From contig DAIRBY010000001.1 of the NCBI GenBank assembly GCA_036796975.1, positions 1 through 64,000 on the forward strand: 64,000 nucleotides of DNA, written 5' to 3'. The notes under the pieces are model-generated. The model did no database searches. It was given only the letters and a program-made list of their open reading frames with translations, and was not told the DNA's origin. Position numbers and translations under genes: made by a program. Positions 16,683 to 25,247 of the stretch are shown piece by piece. Position 1 is the stretch's first letter. Every line of letters begins with the position of its first letter. The DNA is from UBA8190 sp003453695. GTDB lineage: Bacteria; Actinomycetota; Acidimicrobiia; Acidimicrobiales; UBA8190.

Positions 16683-17383
16683 GTCTCCTCCTGCCAGTCG
16701 AACGGCCCGGTGCCGGAGCGGACCTCCGCGTCGCCGTCGTCGACGGTTTCGCTGTCGTCGCCGCCGTCCAGTCCGGCTTCCCTGGCCGCCCGGCGGGCCG
16801 CCACCACGAAGGCCCGCAGGCGCTGGGGGTCCTTGCGCCCCGGCTCGGCCTCGACCCCGGTGCACACGTCCACGCCGTAGGGCCGCAGATGGGCCACGGC
16901 ATCGCCGACGTTCTCGGCGTCGAGGCCCCCCGAGACGATCAGGCGGCCCGGGTCCACGACCCCTTCGGCCAGGCGCCAGTCGAACACCTCGCCCGAGCCG
17001 GGCGACGCCGAGTCCACCATCACCGCCGAGACACCCCAGGCCGCCGCCTTTTCGATGTCGGGATGCCCCGCCGAAAAGGCTCGGATGGTGACGGGCACAC
17101 GCTCGGCCACCCACCGGGTCTGGGCCGACGTCTCCTGCCCGTGCAGTTGGGCCGCCCGCAGCCCGATGGTGTTGACGACCTGCACCACACGCTCGGGCGA
17201 CTCGTTGCGGAACACCCCCACGGTGAGCACGTCGCGCGGCAGGCGGTCCACGATCTGCTGCACCGCCCTTGTCGACACCTGCCGGGGGGACGGGGCGAAG
17301 ATGAAGCCGACGGCGTCGGCGCCGAGCCCCACGGCGAGCAAGGCGTCGGCTTCGCTCGTGATGCCGCAGATCTTCACCAGCAT
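16679..17383 (-). CDS. trpF: Phosphoribosylanthranilate isomerase
   Basis: Converts N-(5-phosphoribosyl)anthranilate to the ribulose form in tryptophan synthesis. The catalytic Cys is in VKICGITS and the catalytic Asp is in MVDSASPGSG, with the phosphate loops VSGGLDAENV and VDVCTGVEAEPG. After the barrel there is an acidic tail of about 30 residues (DGGDDSETVDDGDAE) not needed for the fold. A dedicated TrpF is noteworthy because Streptomyces and Mycobacterium lack one and use the bifunctional PriA. It overlaps trpB by four bases. Confidence 0.95.
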   Translation of the reverse strand: MLVKICGITSEADALLAVGLGADAVGFIFAPSPRQVSTRAVQQIVDRLPRDVLTVGVFRNESPERVVQVVNTIGLRAAQLHGQETSAQTRWVAERVPVTIRAFSAGHPDIEKAAAWGVSAVMVDSASPGSGEVFDWRLAEGVVDPGRLIVSGGLDAENVGDAVAHLRPYGVDVCTGVEAEPGRKDPQRLRAFVVAARRAAREAGLDGGDDSETVDDGDAEVRSGTGPFDWQEET

Positions 17384-17387
17384 GGCG

Positions 17388-18221
17388 TCAGGCCCGGCTG
17401 GGGGCGGGCGGCGACGACGTCACGCCTCTCCGGGCCACCGGGTGGCCCCGGAGCTCCCCCAAGGCGGCGGCCCGCCGGTTGCTCGTGAGGAGGGTCTCGC
17501 CCACCAACACGGCGCGGTAGCCGGCCTCGGCCAGACGCGCCGCGTCGGCGCCGTGGCGGACTCCGGACTCGGCCACGGCCACCACGTCGGGAGGCATCAC
17601 GGCGGCGAGCTCCCTGGCCCGGTCGTGATCGACCTCGAAGGTGCGCAGGTCCCGCTGGTTGACGCCGACGAGCGTGGCGCCCACGTCGAGAGCCCGTTGC
17701 AGCTCCTCGCTGTCGTGCACCTCGACCAGGGCAGCAAGGCCGAGGTCGCCGGCCAGCGTGTGCAGCCGCTCGAGCTCGTCGCCGGCCAGAGCCGCCACGA
17801 TGAGCAGCACGGCGTCCGCGCCCATGATGCGGGCGTCGTAGACGTCCGCCTCGCCCACGGTGAAGTCCTTGCGCAGCACGGGCAGGTCGCAGGCCGCCCG
17901 GGCGTTGGCCAGGTCGTCCGCCGAGCCGCCGAAGAAGTCGCTGTCGGTGAGGACCGACAGACATGCAGCGCCCGCCTCGGCGTACTCGCCGGCCAGCCCG
18001 GCCGGGTCGAGCGTGGGGTCGAGATCCCCCTTGGAGGGCGAGCGGCGCTTGATCTCGGCGATGACCGCCAGCCCGCCGGCAGCGGCCAGGGCATCGGCGA
18101 ACGGGCGCGGGGACGGCGCCGCCACCGCCTCGGCTTCGAGCGCGGCAAGCGGCCGGTGGTCGGCCTCCGCCCTTCGGCGATGGGCATCGAGGATGTCGGC
18201 CAAGTACGTCCCGCTCGCCAT
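17388..18221 (-). CDS. trpC: Indole-3-glycerol phosphate synthase
   Basis: Closes the indole ring of CdRP. The barrel shows VIAEIKRRSPSKG (catalytic Lys and substrate contacts), LSVLTDSDFFGGS, LPVLRKDFTV (second Lys), ALVEVHDSEEL, GVNQRDLRTFEVD and AVAESGVR. The ATG at 18221 is preferred to a longer frame from 18293 because the family begins at the YLADILDAHRRRAE helix. It ends four bases before trpF. It is the first gene of the trp run and diverges from a two-component regulator. trpD and trpG are not in the window. Confidence 0.95.
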   Translation of the reverse strand: MASGTYLADILDAHRRRAEADHRPLAALEAEAVAAPSPRPFADALAAAGGLAVIAEIKRRSPSKGDLDPTLDPAGLAGEYAEAGAACLSVLTDSDFFGGSADDLANARAACDLPVLRKDFTVGEADVYDARIMGADAVLLIVAALAGDELERLHTLAGDLGLAALVEVHDSEELQRALDVGATLVGVNQRDLRTFEVDHDRARELAAVMPPDVVAVAESGVRHGADAARLAEAGYRAVLVGETLLTSNRRAAALGELRGHPVARRGVTSSPPAPSRA

Positions 18222-18266
18222 TGCGAGCAGCCTACCGGCGTGCCATCCCGGCCCCTGTGACCTGGC

Positions 18267-18287
18267 GCGACGCCGGCGCGGCGTCGC
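18267..18287. promoter_or_regulatory. Inverted repeat between trpC and a divergent response regulator
   Basis: GCGACGCC-GGCGC-GGCGTCGC is a perfect 8-bp inverted repeat with a 5-base spacer in the 133-base divergent gap between trpC (start 18221) and the response regulator (start 18355). It could be an operator or a 5' stem-loop of either transcript. No Trp-codon-rich leader peptide is visible. Confidence 0.35.
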
Positions 18288-18354
18288 CGACACCGGTGGC
18301 AGGGACCGAAGGAGATGACCCGGAATTGGGCGAGGGCGGTGGCAGGCTGGAACG

Positions 18355-19044
18355 GTGCCGGGCGCGGGATCAGGGGGCGACAGCTGTGTGGTCGTCGTCG
18401 AGGACGACCATCACATCTCGGACCTGGTCGCCATGTACCTCCGGCGGGACGGCTTTCGCGTCCTGCAGGCGCAGGATGCCGAGCGGGGCCTGGCCCTGGT
18501 GGACAGCGAGCGTCCCGACCTCGTCGTGCTCGACATCGGGCTTCCCGGGAGGATGGACGGCCTCGAGGCGTGCCGGACGTTGCGGGCCAAGGGGGACGTG
18601 CCCGTGCTCATGCTCACGGCCCGGGACGAGGAGCTCGACCGCGTGCTCGGCCTGGAGCTCGGCGCCGACGACTACGTGACGAAGCCCTTCTCGCCTCGCG
18701 AGCTGGTGGCCCGGGTCCGGGCCATCCTGCGACGGACGGCGGCACCGGAGCGTCCCGTCGCTGTCCATCGCGTCGGGGATCTCGAGGTGGACACGGCGCG
18801 GCGCGAGGTGCGCGGCTCGTCTGGCGTCGTGACCCTCACGGCCCGGGAGTTCGACCTTCTCGCCTATCTGGCCGCCAACGAGGGCCTGGCCCTGTCGCGC
18901 CGGCAACTGCTCGACGGGGTGTGGGGAGACGGATGGTTCGGCGACGAGCGCACCGTCGACGTCCACGTACGACAGCTGCGCAAGAAGCTGGGTGACGCCC
19001 TCCCCCTCGCCACGGTGTGGGGGGTCGGCTACCGGCTGGCCTGA
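18355..19044 (+). CDS. OmpR/PhoB-family response regulator
   Basis: DNA-binding half of a two-component system (229 aa). The receiver has the acidic pocket VVEDDHH, phospho-acceptor Asp in LVVLDIGLPG, Thr in MLTARDE, and Lys in YVTKPF. The C-terminal winged helix runs from LEVDTARREV through TLTAREFDLLAYLA to TVDVHVRQLRKKLG and VWGVGYRL. It starts with GTG, and nine bases separate it from the partner kinase. The signal is unknown. Confidence 0.93.
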   Translation: MPGAGSGGDSCVVVVEDDHHISDLVAMYLRRDGFRVLQAQDAERGLALVDSERPDLVVLDIGLPGRMDGLEACRTLRAKGDVPVLMLTARDEELDRVLGLELGADDYVTKPFSPRELVARVRAILRRTAAPERPVAVHRVGDLEVDTARREVRGSSGVVTLTAREFDLLAYLAANEGLALSRRQLLDGVWGDGWFGDERTVDVHVRQLRKKLGDALPLATVWGVGYRLA

Positions 19045-19053
19045 GGGCCGGCC

Positions 19054-20436
19054 GTGCGGCGCCGTCTCACTGTCGCCATCCTGGCGGTGATCCTGGGCAC
19101 CCTGGTGCTGACCGTGGCCGGCAGCCTGTTGCTGGTGCGGCGCGCCGCCGTGAGCAGCGCCGAAGGCGACCTCACCAGCCAAGCCGGTGCGCTCACCAAG
19201 CTGCTCGAGAGCCGCACGGCGGTCGCCACCGACCGCCGCGTGCTCACCCTGCTGCGCAACGCCGGCTCCTACCGGACCCTGGCGGTGGTGGGCTTGTCGC
19301 CGGGCGGGCAGTTCACGGCGCTGCCGGCCGCGCTGAGCAGCTCCGAGCTGGACGTGCCGGCGCTGCAGGCGGGTGAGGCGGTGTCGGGCAACGTCGGCCT
19401 TCTCGTCTTCGTGGCCTCCCCCGTCGCCCTCACGGCCCGTCAGCGCGCCGTGCTCGGCGCCGTTCCGGCCGGCGACGGCGCCGTCCTGGTCGTGACCAAG
19501 GCCGCCCACAGCCCGGTGAACGGCTGGCCCTACTTCCTCCTGGTGGCGGGCGTGGTCCTCGTCGTGGGCGCCGGGGTGGCCGCCGTGCTGGCCCGCCGCA
19601 TCACGGCGCCGCTCGGGCGGGCCCTCGCCACCACCGAGCAGATGGCCGGCGGGGACCTGAGCGCCCGGGTGCCGACGAGCCCGCACGACTACCCCGAGCT
19701 GCGCCATCTCGGTCAGGCCATCAACGTGCTGGGCGACAGCCTGGCCCGGGCGCGAGGTTTGGAACGCAGCTTCCTGCTGTCGGTGTCGCACGACCTGCGC
19801 ACGCCGCTCACGTCCATCCGGGGCTACGCCGAGGCCCTCGCCGAGGGGGCGGCCACCGACGTCCCCGCCGCCGCCGGGGTGATCGCCGCCGAAGCCGGGC
19901 GCCTGGAACGGCTCGTCCAGGACCTCCTCGACCTGGCCCGCATCGACGCCCGGCGCTTCTCGTTCGACATGGGGCCGGTCGACCTGGGTGCGCTGTCGTC
20001 GGGGGCGGTGGAGGCGTTCCGTCCGGAAGCCTCGGCGTTCGGCGTGGAGCTCCAGGCGCAACTCCCTGCCGTTTCGGGCCCGTGGGTGCAGGCAGACGCC
20101 GACCGCCTGGCCCAGGTGATCGCCAACCTGCTCGAGAACGCCCTCAAGTTCTCCGACCACCGGGTGGACCTCTCCCTCGGGATCGACGGCGCCTGGTGCG
20201 TGCTCAGCGTGAGCGACGACGGGCCCGGCATCCCGCCCGCCTCACTGGGGAGGGTGTTCGAACGCCACTACAGCGACGACCGGACCACCACGAGACAGGT
20301 GGGCACGGGGCTCGGCCTGGCCATCGTGGCGGAGCTGGCGCAGGCCATGGGTGGATCCGTCGACGCCCAGTCACCGGTGTTCGACGGCCACGGCACCCGC
20401 ATGGTGCTGCGCATGCCGCAGCGTTCCTCCCCCTGA
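19054..20436 (+). CDS. Sensor histidine kinase
   Basis: Partner kinase of the preceding regulator (460 aa). An N-terminal membrane helix (VAILAVILGTLVLTVAGSLL) and a second at about 150-172 bracket an extracytoplasmic sensor region of roughly 120 residues. Then come HAMP (RRITAPLGRAL), HisKA with the phospho-His in SVSHDLRTPLTS, and HATPase with the N box NLLENALKFS, G1 SDDGPGIP and G2 GTGLGLAI. It converges with ygfZ, leaving only 15 bases between them. Confidence 0.93.
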   Translation: MRRRLTVAILAVILGTLVLTVAGSLLLVRRAAVSSAEGDLTSQAGALTKLLESRTAVATDRRVLTLLRNAGSYRTLAVVGLSPGGQFTALPAALSSSELDVPALQAGEAVSGNVGLLVFVASPVALTARQRAVLGAVPAGDGAVLVVTKAAHSPVNGWPYFLLVAGVVLVVGAGVAAVLARRITAPLGRALATTEQMAGGDLSARVPTSPHDYPELRHLGQAINVLGDSLARARGLERSFLLSVSHDLRTPLTSIRGYAEALAEGAATDVPAAAGVIAAEAGRLERLVQDLLDLARIDARRFSFDMGPVDLGALSSGAVEAFRPEASAFGVELQAQLPAVSGPWVQADADRLAQVIANLLENALKFSDHRVDLSLGIDGAWCVLSVSDDGPGIPPASLGRVFERHYSDDRTTTRQVGTGLGLAIVAELAQAMGGSVDAQSPVFDGHGTRMVLRMPQRSSP

Positions 20437-20451
20437 AGACCCCGGGGCGGG

Positions 20452-21396
20452 TCAGGACACAAGAGGCAGCGGGCGCGCCTCGGCGCGGCGCGGGGCGGAC
20501 CCGGGAAGAAGCAGCTCGACGGGGGTCGGCGGGGACAGGCGCCGGTGCAGATAGCCGAGGGCCACCACGCCCAACGCCGGCGAGCGGGCTGACGAGGTGA
20601 CCGCCCCGACCTCCTGGCCGCTGGCGGGGTCGACGACGGCGGTCCCGGGAGCAATGGGCTCGGCGCCGACGCCGTCGGCGTCGGCAGGCGCCTGGCCCGT
20701 GCCGTCCGTCGCTTCCACCACCAGCCCGGCGAGACGGCGCGCCACCTTGTTGCCGCGGGCGTCGAGCCGCGCCACCAGCTCCTGGCCGGTGTAGCAGCCC
20801 TTGGTGAAGCTGACGCACCGCTCGAGAAGGTCGGCCTCGGCGGCGATGGTGCGCTCGTCGAGCTCCCTCCCCATGACCGGGATGCCGGCCTCGACCCGCA
20901 GCGCCTCCCATGTCTGCACGTCGCACGGCGTCACGCCGGGCGGCACGGCCAGCGAGGGTGCGAACAGGTCGACGCCGGTGACGCCTCCCCACGAGAAGGG
21001 CACGCGGTGGCTGCTCTCGAGGTCCGCCGTCGCCTGCTCGGCGTCGGGGCCCCGCACCGACAGGCACGTGAGCGACACCTCGGTGATGTCCGCCTTGACG
21101 CGCAGCTTGAAGCGCTCCAGTCGCGACCGCACGGCCTCGCCCCAGCCGCCGGCCACGTCGATGAGGTAGCGATCGTCGTCGAGACGTTGCACGCGCAGCA
21201 GGGCCTCGAGCTTCCCCTGAGGGCTCAGCAGCAAGGCGTCTGCGGCCGTTCCCACCGCCATGGCCTCCACGTCCTGGCTGCACTGGCCCTGGAGGTACGA
21301 CACGGCGTCGGGGCCGCGCAGCTCGAGCACGTCGCGCCGCACGATCCGTCCCCCGGCGCCGTGACGCAGGGCCCGGTACTCCTCCCCGCTGCTCAT
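20452..21396 (-). CDS. ygfZ: YgfZ/GcvT-like tetrahydrofolate-binding protein
   Basis: Folate-dependent protein involved in assembly or repair of iron-sulfur clusters, related to the glycine-cleavage T protein. The diagnostic motif KGCYTGQE is present, after FSWGGVTGVDLF and VEAGIPVMGRELDE. It is about 314 aa from ATG 21396, which lies in an ATGA overlap with the trpE stop; a longer frame would run into trpE. It ends the his-trpE chain, where its link to amino-acid synthesis is positional only. Confidence 0.88.
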   Translation of the reverse strand: MSSGEEYRALRHGAGGRIVRRDVLELRGPDAVSYLQGQCSQDVEAMAVGTAADALLLSPQGKLEALLRVQRLDDDRYLIDVAGGWGEAVRSRLERFKLRVKADITEVSLTCLSVRGPDAEQATADLESSHRVPFSWGGVTGVDLFAPSLAVPPGVTPCDVQTWEALRVEAGIPVMGRELDERTIAAEADLLERCVSFTKGCYTGQELVARLDARGNKVARRLAGLVVEATDGTGQAPADADGVGAEPIAPGTAVVDPASGQEVGAVTSSARSPALGVVALGYLHRRLSPPTPVELLLPGSAPRRAEARPLPLVS

Positions 21397-22964
21397 CGCC
21401 CGGCGTCGTGGCGCCGCGCCGCCGTGGCTCTCCGGGCGGAAGGCACCGCCGCCAGCAGGGCGGCCGCCTTGTTCACACACTCGGTGTCCTCGTCACCCGG
21501 GTCGCTGTCGGCGACGATGCCCGCCCCCGCCTGCACGGTGGCCCTGCCGTCGGGTGTGACCACCATGGTGCGGATGACGATGGCGGTGTCCAGGTTGCCG
21601 GAGAAGTCGAGGTAGCCCACCACCCCGCCGTACACCCCTCGCTTGGTCGGCTCCATTTCGTCGATGATCTGCATGGCCCGCACCTTGGGCGCTCCCGACA
21701 GCGTGCCGGCGGGGATGGTGGCCCGCAGCACGTCGATGGGCCCCCGCCCGGGGGCCAGGCGGCCCGACACCTGGGAGGTGAGGTGCATGACGTGGCTGTA
21801 GCGCTCGACGGTCATGAACTCGTCGACGTGCTCGGTGCCGAACGACACCACGCGGCCCACGTCGTTGCGAGCCAGGTCGACGAGCATGACGTGCTCGGCC
21901 ACCTCTTTGGGGTGCTCGGCCAGCTCGCCCGCCAGCCGTTCGTCCTCGGCCTCGGTGGTGCCCCGCCGGCGGGTGCCGGCGATGGGCCGCGACACCACCA
22001 CCCCGTCGCGCAGGCGGACCATGGGCTCCGGTGACGAGCCGACCACCGTGCCGGCCGCCGTCTGCAGGAAATAGAGGTAGGGACTCGGGTTGACGAGGCG
22101 CAGGGCCCGGTACACGTCGAAGGGTGCCGCGTCCAGGTCCAGGTCGAAGCGCTGGGAGAGCACCACCTGGAAGATGTCGCCGGCCCGGATGTGCTCCTTG
22201 GCGACGACGACGGCGTCCATGAACTGCTCGCGGGTCATGGTGCGCTTGGTCGCCGGCAGCGCGTCGTGCGGCCCCGGCGGGTCGAGGGGCAGGTCGGCTG
22301 CCGGAGCGAACAGCTCGGCGGCCAGGTCGTCCAGACGGGCGCACGCATCGGCGTGAGCCGCCGGCCACAGCTCCTCGTCGGGCGGGACGACCACGTTGTC
22401 GACGACCACGACCCGCTGGCGCCAGTGGTCGAATGCGCACACCTGGCCGATCACCGACACGACGGCGTCGGGGAGGCCCAGGTCGTCGGGCGGGACATGG
22501 GGCAGGTGCTCGACCTCCCGCACCACGTCGTAGCCCAGGTAGCCGACCAAGCCGCCGTGAAGGGGGGGCAGCCCCGCCAGCGCCGGCGACCGGAACGACC
22601 CCAGCAGGGCGCCGATCACCTCGAGCACCCCTGCCCCGGCGGCGGCGGCCTCCTCGACTTCGGGAGGAACGGGCAGCGGCCCCGAGATCTCCACGCTGCG
22701 GCCGCGTGCCACCACGTCGGCCAGTGGCTCTCTGCCGACGAACGAGTAGCGGCCCCACCGTTCGCCGCCTTCCACCGACTCGAGGAGGAAGCCCGGTCGA
22801 TCCCCCACCACGCGCAAGTAGGCGCCTACCGGCGTCAGCGTGTCGGCCACGAGCTCGCGCCACACCGGCACGATGCGATGGTCTCGGGCCAGCGCGCAGA
22901 AGGTGTCGACGCCGGGGCCCGAGACGACCGGGCGGTCGCTGCCCACCTCGACGCCGGTGCTCAC
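21393..22964 (-). CDS. trpE: Anthranilate synthase component I
   Basis: Converts chorismate to anthranilate with glutamine-derived ammonia from TrpG. The 523-aa chorismate-binding fold shows PIAGTRRRG, VDLARNDVGRV, HLTSQVSGRL, AGTLSGAPKVRAMQ and VQAGAGIVADSDP. The N-terminal LLESVE is the tryptophan feedback-binding site. It starts with GTG in a GTGA overlap with hisI. It is separated from trpCFBA by about 3 kb and placed in the histidine cluster. No trpG or fused amidotransferase domain is present. Confidence 0.95.
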   Translation of the reverse strand: MSTGVEVGSDRPVVSGPGVDTFCALARDHRIVPVWRELVADTLTPVGAYLRVVGDRPGFLLESVEGGERWGRYSFVGREPLADVVARGRSVEISGPLPVPPEVEEAAAAGAGVLEVIGALLGSFRSPALAGLPPLHGGLVGYLGYDVVREVEHLPHVPPDDLGLPDAVVSVIGQVCAFDHWRQRVVVVDNVVVPPDEELWPAAHADACARLDDLAAELFAPAADLPLDPPGPHDALPATKRTMTREQFMDAVVVAKEHIRAGDIFQVVLSQRFDLDLDAAPFDVYRALRLVNPSPYLYFLQTAAGTVVGSSPEPMVRLRDGVVVSRPIAGTRRRGTTEAEDERLAGELAEHPKEVAEHVMLVDLARNDVGRVVSFGTEHVDEFMTVERYSHVMHLTSQVSGRLAPGRGPIDVLRATIPAGTLSGAPKVRAMQIIDEMEPTKRGVYGGVVGYLDFSGNLDTAIVIRTMVVTPDGRATVQAGAGIVADSDPGDEDTECVNKAAALLAAVPSARRATAARRHDAGR

Positions 22965-23323
22965 TCCGGGGCCGACGTCCCCGCCCCGAACGAGCGATAG
23001 AAACAGCTGCGGTTGCCCGTGTGGCAGGCGCCGCGGCCGAGCTGTTCGACCAGCACCAACACGGCGTCTCCGTCACAGTCGTAGCGGACCTCGCGCACCA
23101 GCTGGCGGTCGCCTGAGGTCTCCCCCTTGCACCAGTACTCCTGCCGGCTCCTGCTCCAGAACCAGCTCCGGCCGCTGTCCAGGGTGCGGCGCAGGGCCTC
23201 GGCGTCCATGTAGCCGAGCATGAGCACCGTGCCGTCGGCGGCGTCCTGCACGACGGCCGGCACCAGCCCGCCGGCGTCGTAGCGGATGGCGGCCAGCTCC
23301 TCGGGCCGTGCGTCGACGCTCAC
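22961..23323 (-). CDS. hisI: Phosphoribosyl-AMP cyclohydrolase
   Basis: Third step of histidine synthesis, opening the purine ring of PR-AMP. The 120-aa monofunctional enzyme carries the signature WCKGETSG, the metal-binding DCDGD, and CHTGNRSCFY with the zinc cysteines. It has no HisE (PR-ATP pyrophosphohydrolase) fusion, so hisE must lie elsewhere, as does hisG. It overlaps its neighbours by four bases on both sides (GroES-like gene before, trpE after). Confidence 0.95.
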   Translation of the reverse strand: MSVDARPEELAAIRYDAGGLVPAVVQDAADGTVLMLGYMDAEALRRTLDSGRSWFWSRSRQEYWCKGETSGDRQLVREVRYDCDGDAVLVLVEQLGRGACHTGNRSCFYRSFGAGTSAPE

Positions 23324-23664
23324 AGGTACAACCCCGTCCCGCCGTCGATCCGCTCGGAGGCCACGGCGTGGATGTCGCGCTCACGGAGGATCACGTACTC
23401 GTCGCCGTGCACCTCGACCTCGAAGCGGTCCTCGGGGTTGAACAGCACCTTGTCCCCCGCCTTCACGGCCCGGACGTGCGGCCCCACCGCCACCACCTCG
23501 GCCCAGGCCAGCCGGCGCGACACCTGGGCGGTGGCGGGGATCAGGATGCCGGCGCGCGACCTGCGCTCCCCTTCCGCCACCGGCTGCTGGGCCAGCACGC
23601 GGTCGGCCAGCATCGTGATGGGCTGCTTGGGCTCAGAGGACGGCGTGCGCTCCACCCCAGGCAC
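23320..23664 (-). CDS. GroES-family co-chaperonin-like protein, without groEL
   Basis: Related to the 10-kDa chaperonin: MLADRVLAQQ, GILIPATAQ, WAEVVAVGP, VKAGDKVLFNPED and a C-terminal TGLYL. This matches a divergent GroES-family group found in actinobacteria outside groESL operons. No groEL is in the window. Starts at GTG 23664 or GTG 23655 fit the family length, and an ATG at 23613 would drop the first 17 residues. It sits between hisF (75 bases upstream) and hisI (4-base overlap). A role in folding His enzymes would be inference only. Confidence 0.8.
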   Translation of the reverse strand: MPGVERTPSSEPKQPITMLADRVLAQQPVAEGERRSRAGILIPATAQVSRRLAWAEVVAVGPHVRAVKAGDKVLFNPEDRFEVEVHGDEYVILRERDIHAVASERIDGGTGLYL

Positions 23665-23739
23665 GGTACCGCACCGGACCCGACGCGCCGTCCCCGAAGC
23701 GGGCGGCACGGCGCCGTCGCCGGGCGCATGATGCCCAGC

Positions 23740-24522
23740 TCAGGGCGCAGAAGGCGGGGCCGGGCGCACCGTGACGCCGTGGTCGGCCATGAACCGCTTG
23801 GCCTCCGCCACCGTGTGCTCGCGCCGGTGGAAGATCGACGCCGCCAGCACGGCGTCGGCCCCGCCCTGGAGCGCCCCCTCGACCAGGTGCTCGAGCGTTC
23901 CCACCCCTCCCGACGCCACCACCGGCACACCGACGGCGTCGGACACCGCTTTGGTCAGCTCGAGGTCGAACCCGTGGCGGGTTCCGTCGCGGTCCATCGA
24001 GGTGAGAAGGATCTCGCCGGCGCCGAGGGTGGCGGCCTCCGCCGCCCACCGCACCGCGGCGCGACCGGCGGGGCGGCGGCCGCCGTGGCTGTACACCTCC
24101 CACCCCTGGGCCGGATCATCGCCACGGCGGGCGTCGATGGCGACCACCACGCACTGGGCCCCGAACTCCCCGGCGAGCCGGGCGACGAGGTCGGGGTCGT
24201 CCAACGCCGCCGTGTTGAGCGACACCTTGTCGGCGCCGGCGCGCAAAAGTGCACGGGCGTCGTCGGCGCTCGCCACCCCGCCGCCCACCGTGAAGGGGAT
24301 GAACACCTGCTCGGCGGTGCGGGCCACGACGTCGACCATCGTGCCCCGTCCCTCGGCGGAGGCGGAGATGTCGAGGAACACCAGCTCGTCGGCGCCTTCG
24401 GCGTCATAGCGGGCGGCCAGCTCCACCGGGTCGCCGGCATCCACCAGGTCGACGAAGCGCACGCCCTTCACCACCCGGCCGGCGTCGACGTCGAGACACG
24501 GGATCACCCGGACGCTGCGCAC
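23740..24522 (-). CDS. hisF: Imidazole glycerol phosphate synthase, cyclase subunit
   Basis: Forms imidazole glycerol phosphate and AICAR using ammonia channelled from HisH. The TIM barrel shows the two catalytic Asp residues in IPCLDVDAG and VVAIDARRG, plus IPFTVGGGV, LLTSMDRDGT and PVVASGGVGTLEHL. The start is GTG at 24522 (reading VRSVRVIPCLD), which overlaps the end of hisA by 19 bases; a later GTG would cut the first strand. Confidence 0.96.
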   Translation of the reverse strand: MRSVRVIPCLDVDAGRVVKGVRFVDLVDAGDPVELAARYDAEGADELVFLDISASAEGRGTMVDVVARTAEQVFIPFTVGGGVASADDARALLRAGADKVSLNTAALDDPDLVARLAGEFGAQCVVVAIDARRGDDPAQGWEVYSHGGRRPAGRAAVRWAAEAATLGAGEILLTSMDRDGTRHGFDLELTKAVSDAVGVPVVASGGVGTLEHLVEGALQGGADAVLAASIFHRREHTVAEAKRFMADHGVTVRPAPPSAP

Positions 24523-25244
24523 GCCGCCATCGCCTCCTCCACGCTCAGCGCACCGTCGACGAGCGCCCGTCCCACGATGGCGCCCGCCAGGCCTCGGCCG
24601 TCCACCGACAACGCCGCCAGGGCGCGCAGGTCGGCGGCGGAGCGGACCCCGCCCGAGGCGACGACGTCGTGCCCGGTGCGGGCGAGCACCTCGGACAAGC
24701 CGGCGGTGTCCGGCCCCGCCAGCACGCCGTCGCGTTCGATGGCGGTGACCACCACGGCCGCCACCGGGACGTCGGCAAGACGGGTGAGCGCTTCGTCCAG
24801 GCCTACTCCGCTCGAGCGCTCCCAACCCGACACCGCCACGTCCCGTCCGCCTCCCCGGTGGTCGAGCCCCACCGCCACCTGCCCCGGGAAGCGCGCCGTG
24901 AGCTCCTCGACCAACTCGGGGCGGGTCACCGCCGCCGTGCCCAGCACGACGCGGGCCACGCCGCCCGACAGGAGCTCCTCGACGTCGGCGGCGCTGCGCA
25001 CCCCGCCCCCGGCCTGCACGAGCAGTGTGCCGGTGGCGGCGATGTCGAGCACGACCCGGCGGTTGGCGGCCGTGCCGGTGCGGGCCGCGTCGAGGTCGAC
25101 CACGTGCACCCAGCGGGCCCCGGCGGTGCCGTAGCGGGCAGCCAGCTCGAGCGGGTCGCCGTAGGAGCGCGACCGGTCGAAGTCCCCCTGGGCCAGGCGC
25201 ACCGCCGATCCCTGGCGAAGGTCGATGGCGGGATAGAGCTCCAC
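24504..25244 (-). CDS. hisA: ProFAR isomerase
   Basis: Isomerises ProFAR in histidine synthesis. The barrel begins YPAIDLRQGSAVRLAQGDF with the catalytic Asp, and has VHVVDLDAAR, QAGGGVRS, VVVTAIERDGVLAGPD with the second Asp, and VASGGVRSAADL. It resembles actinobacterial PriA, but a separate trpF exists 7 kb away, so a dual role is not required. GTG start, three bases after hisH. Confidence 0.95.
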   Translation of the reverse strand: MELYPAIDLRQGSAVRLAQGDFDRSRSYGDPLELAARYGTAGARWVHVVDLDAARTGTAANRRVVLDIAATGTLLVQAGGGVRSAADVEELLSGGVARVVLGTAAVTRPELVEELTARFPGQVAVGLDHRGGGRDVAVSGWERSSGVGLDEALTRLADVPVAAVVVTAIERDGVLAGPDTAGLSEVLARTGHDVVASGGVRSAADLRALAALSVDGRGLAGAIVGRALVDGALSVEEAMAACAASG

Positions 25245-25247
25245 GCC

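Noticed and set aside
24504..25244. HisA as the bifunctional PriA
   Set aside because: A complete trpF is present 7 kb away, so a second activity is not required; left as an open question instead of an annotation.
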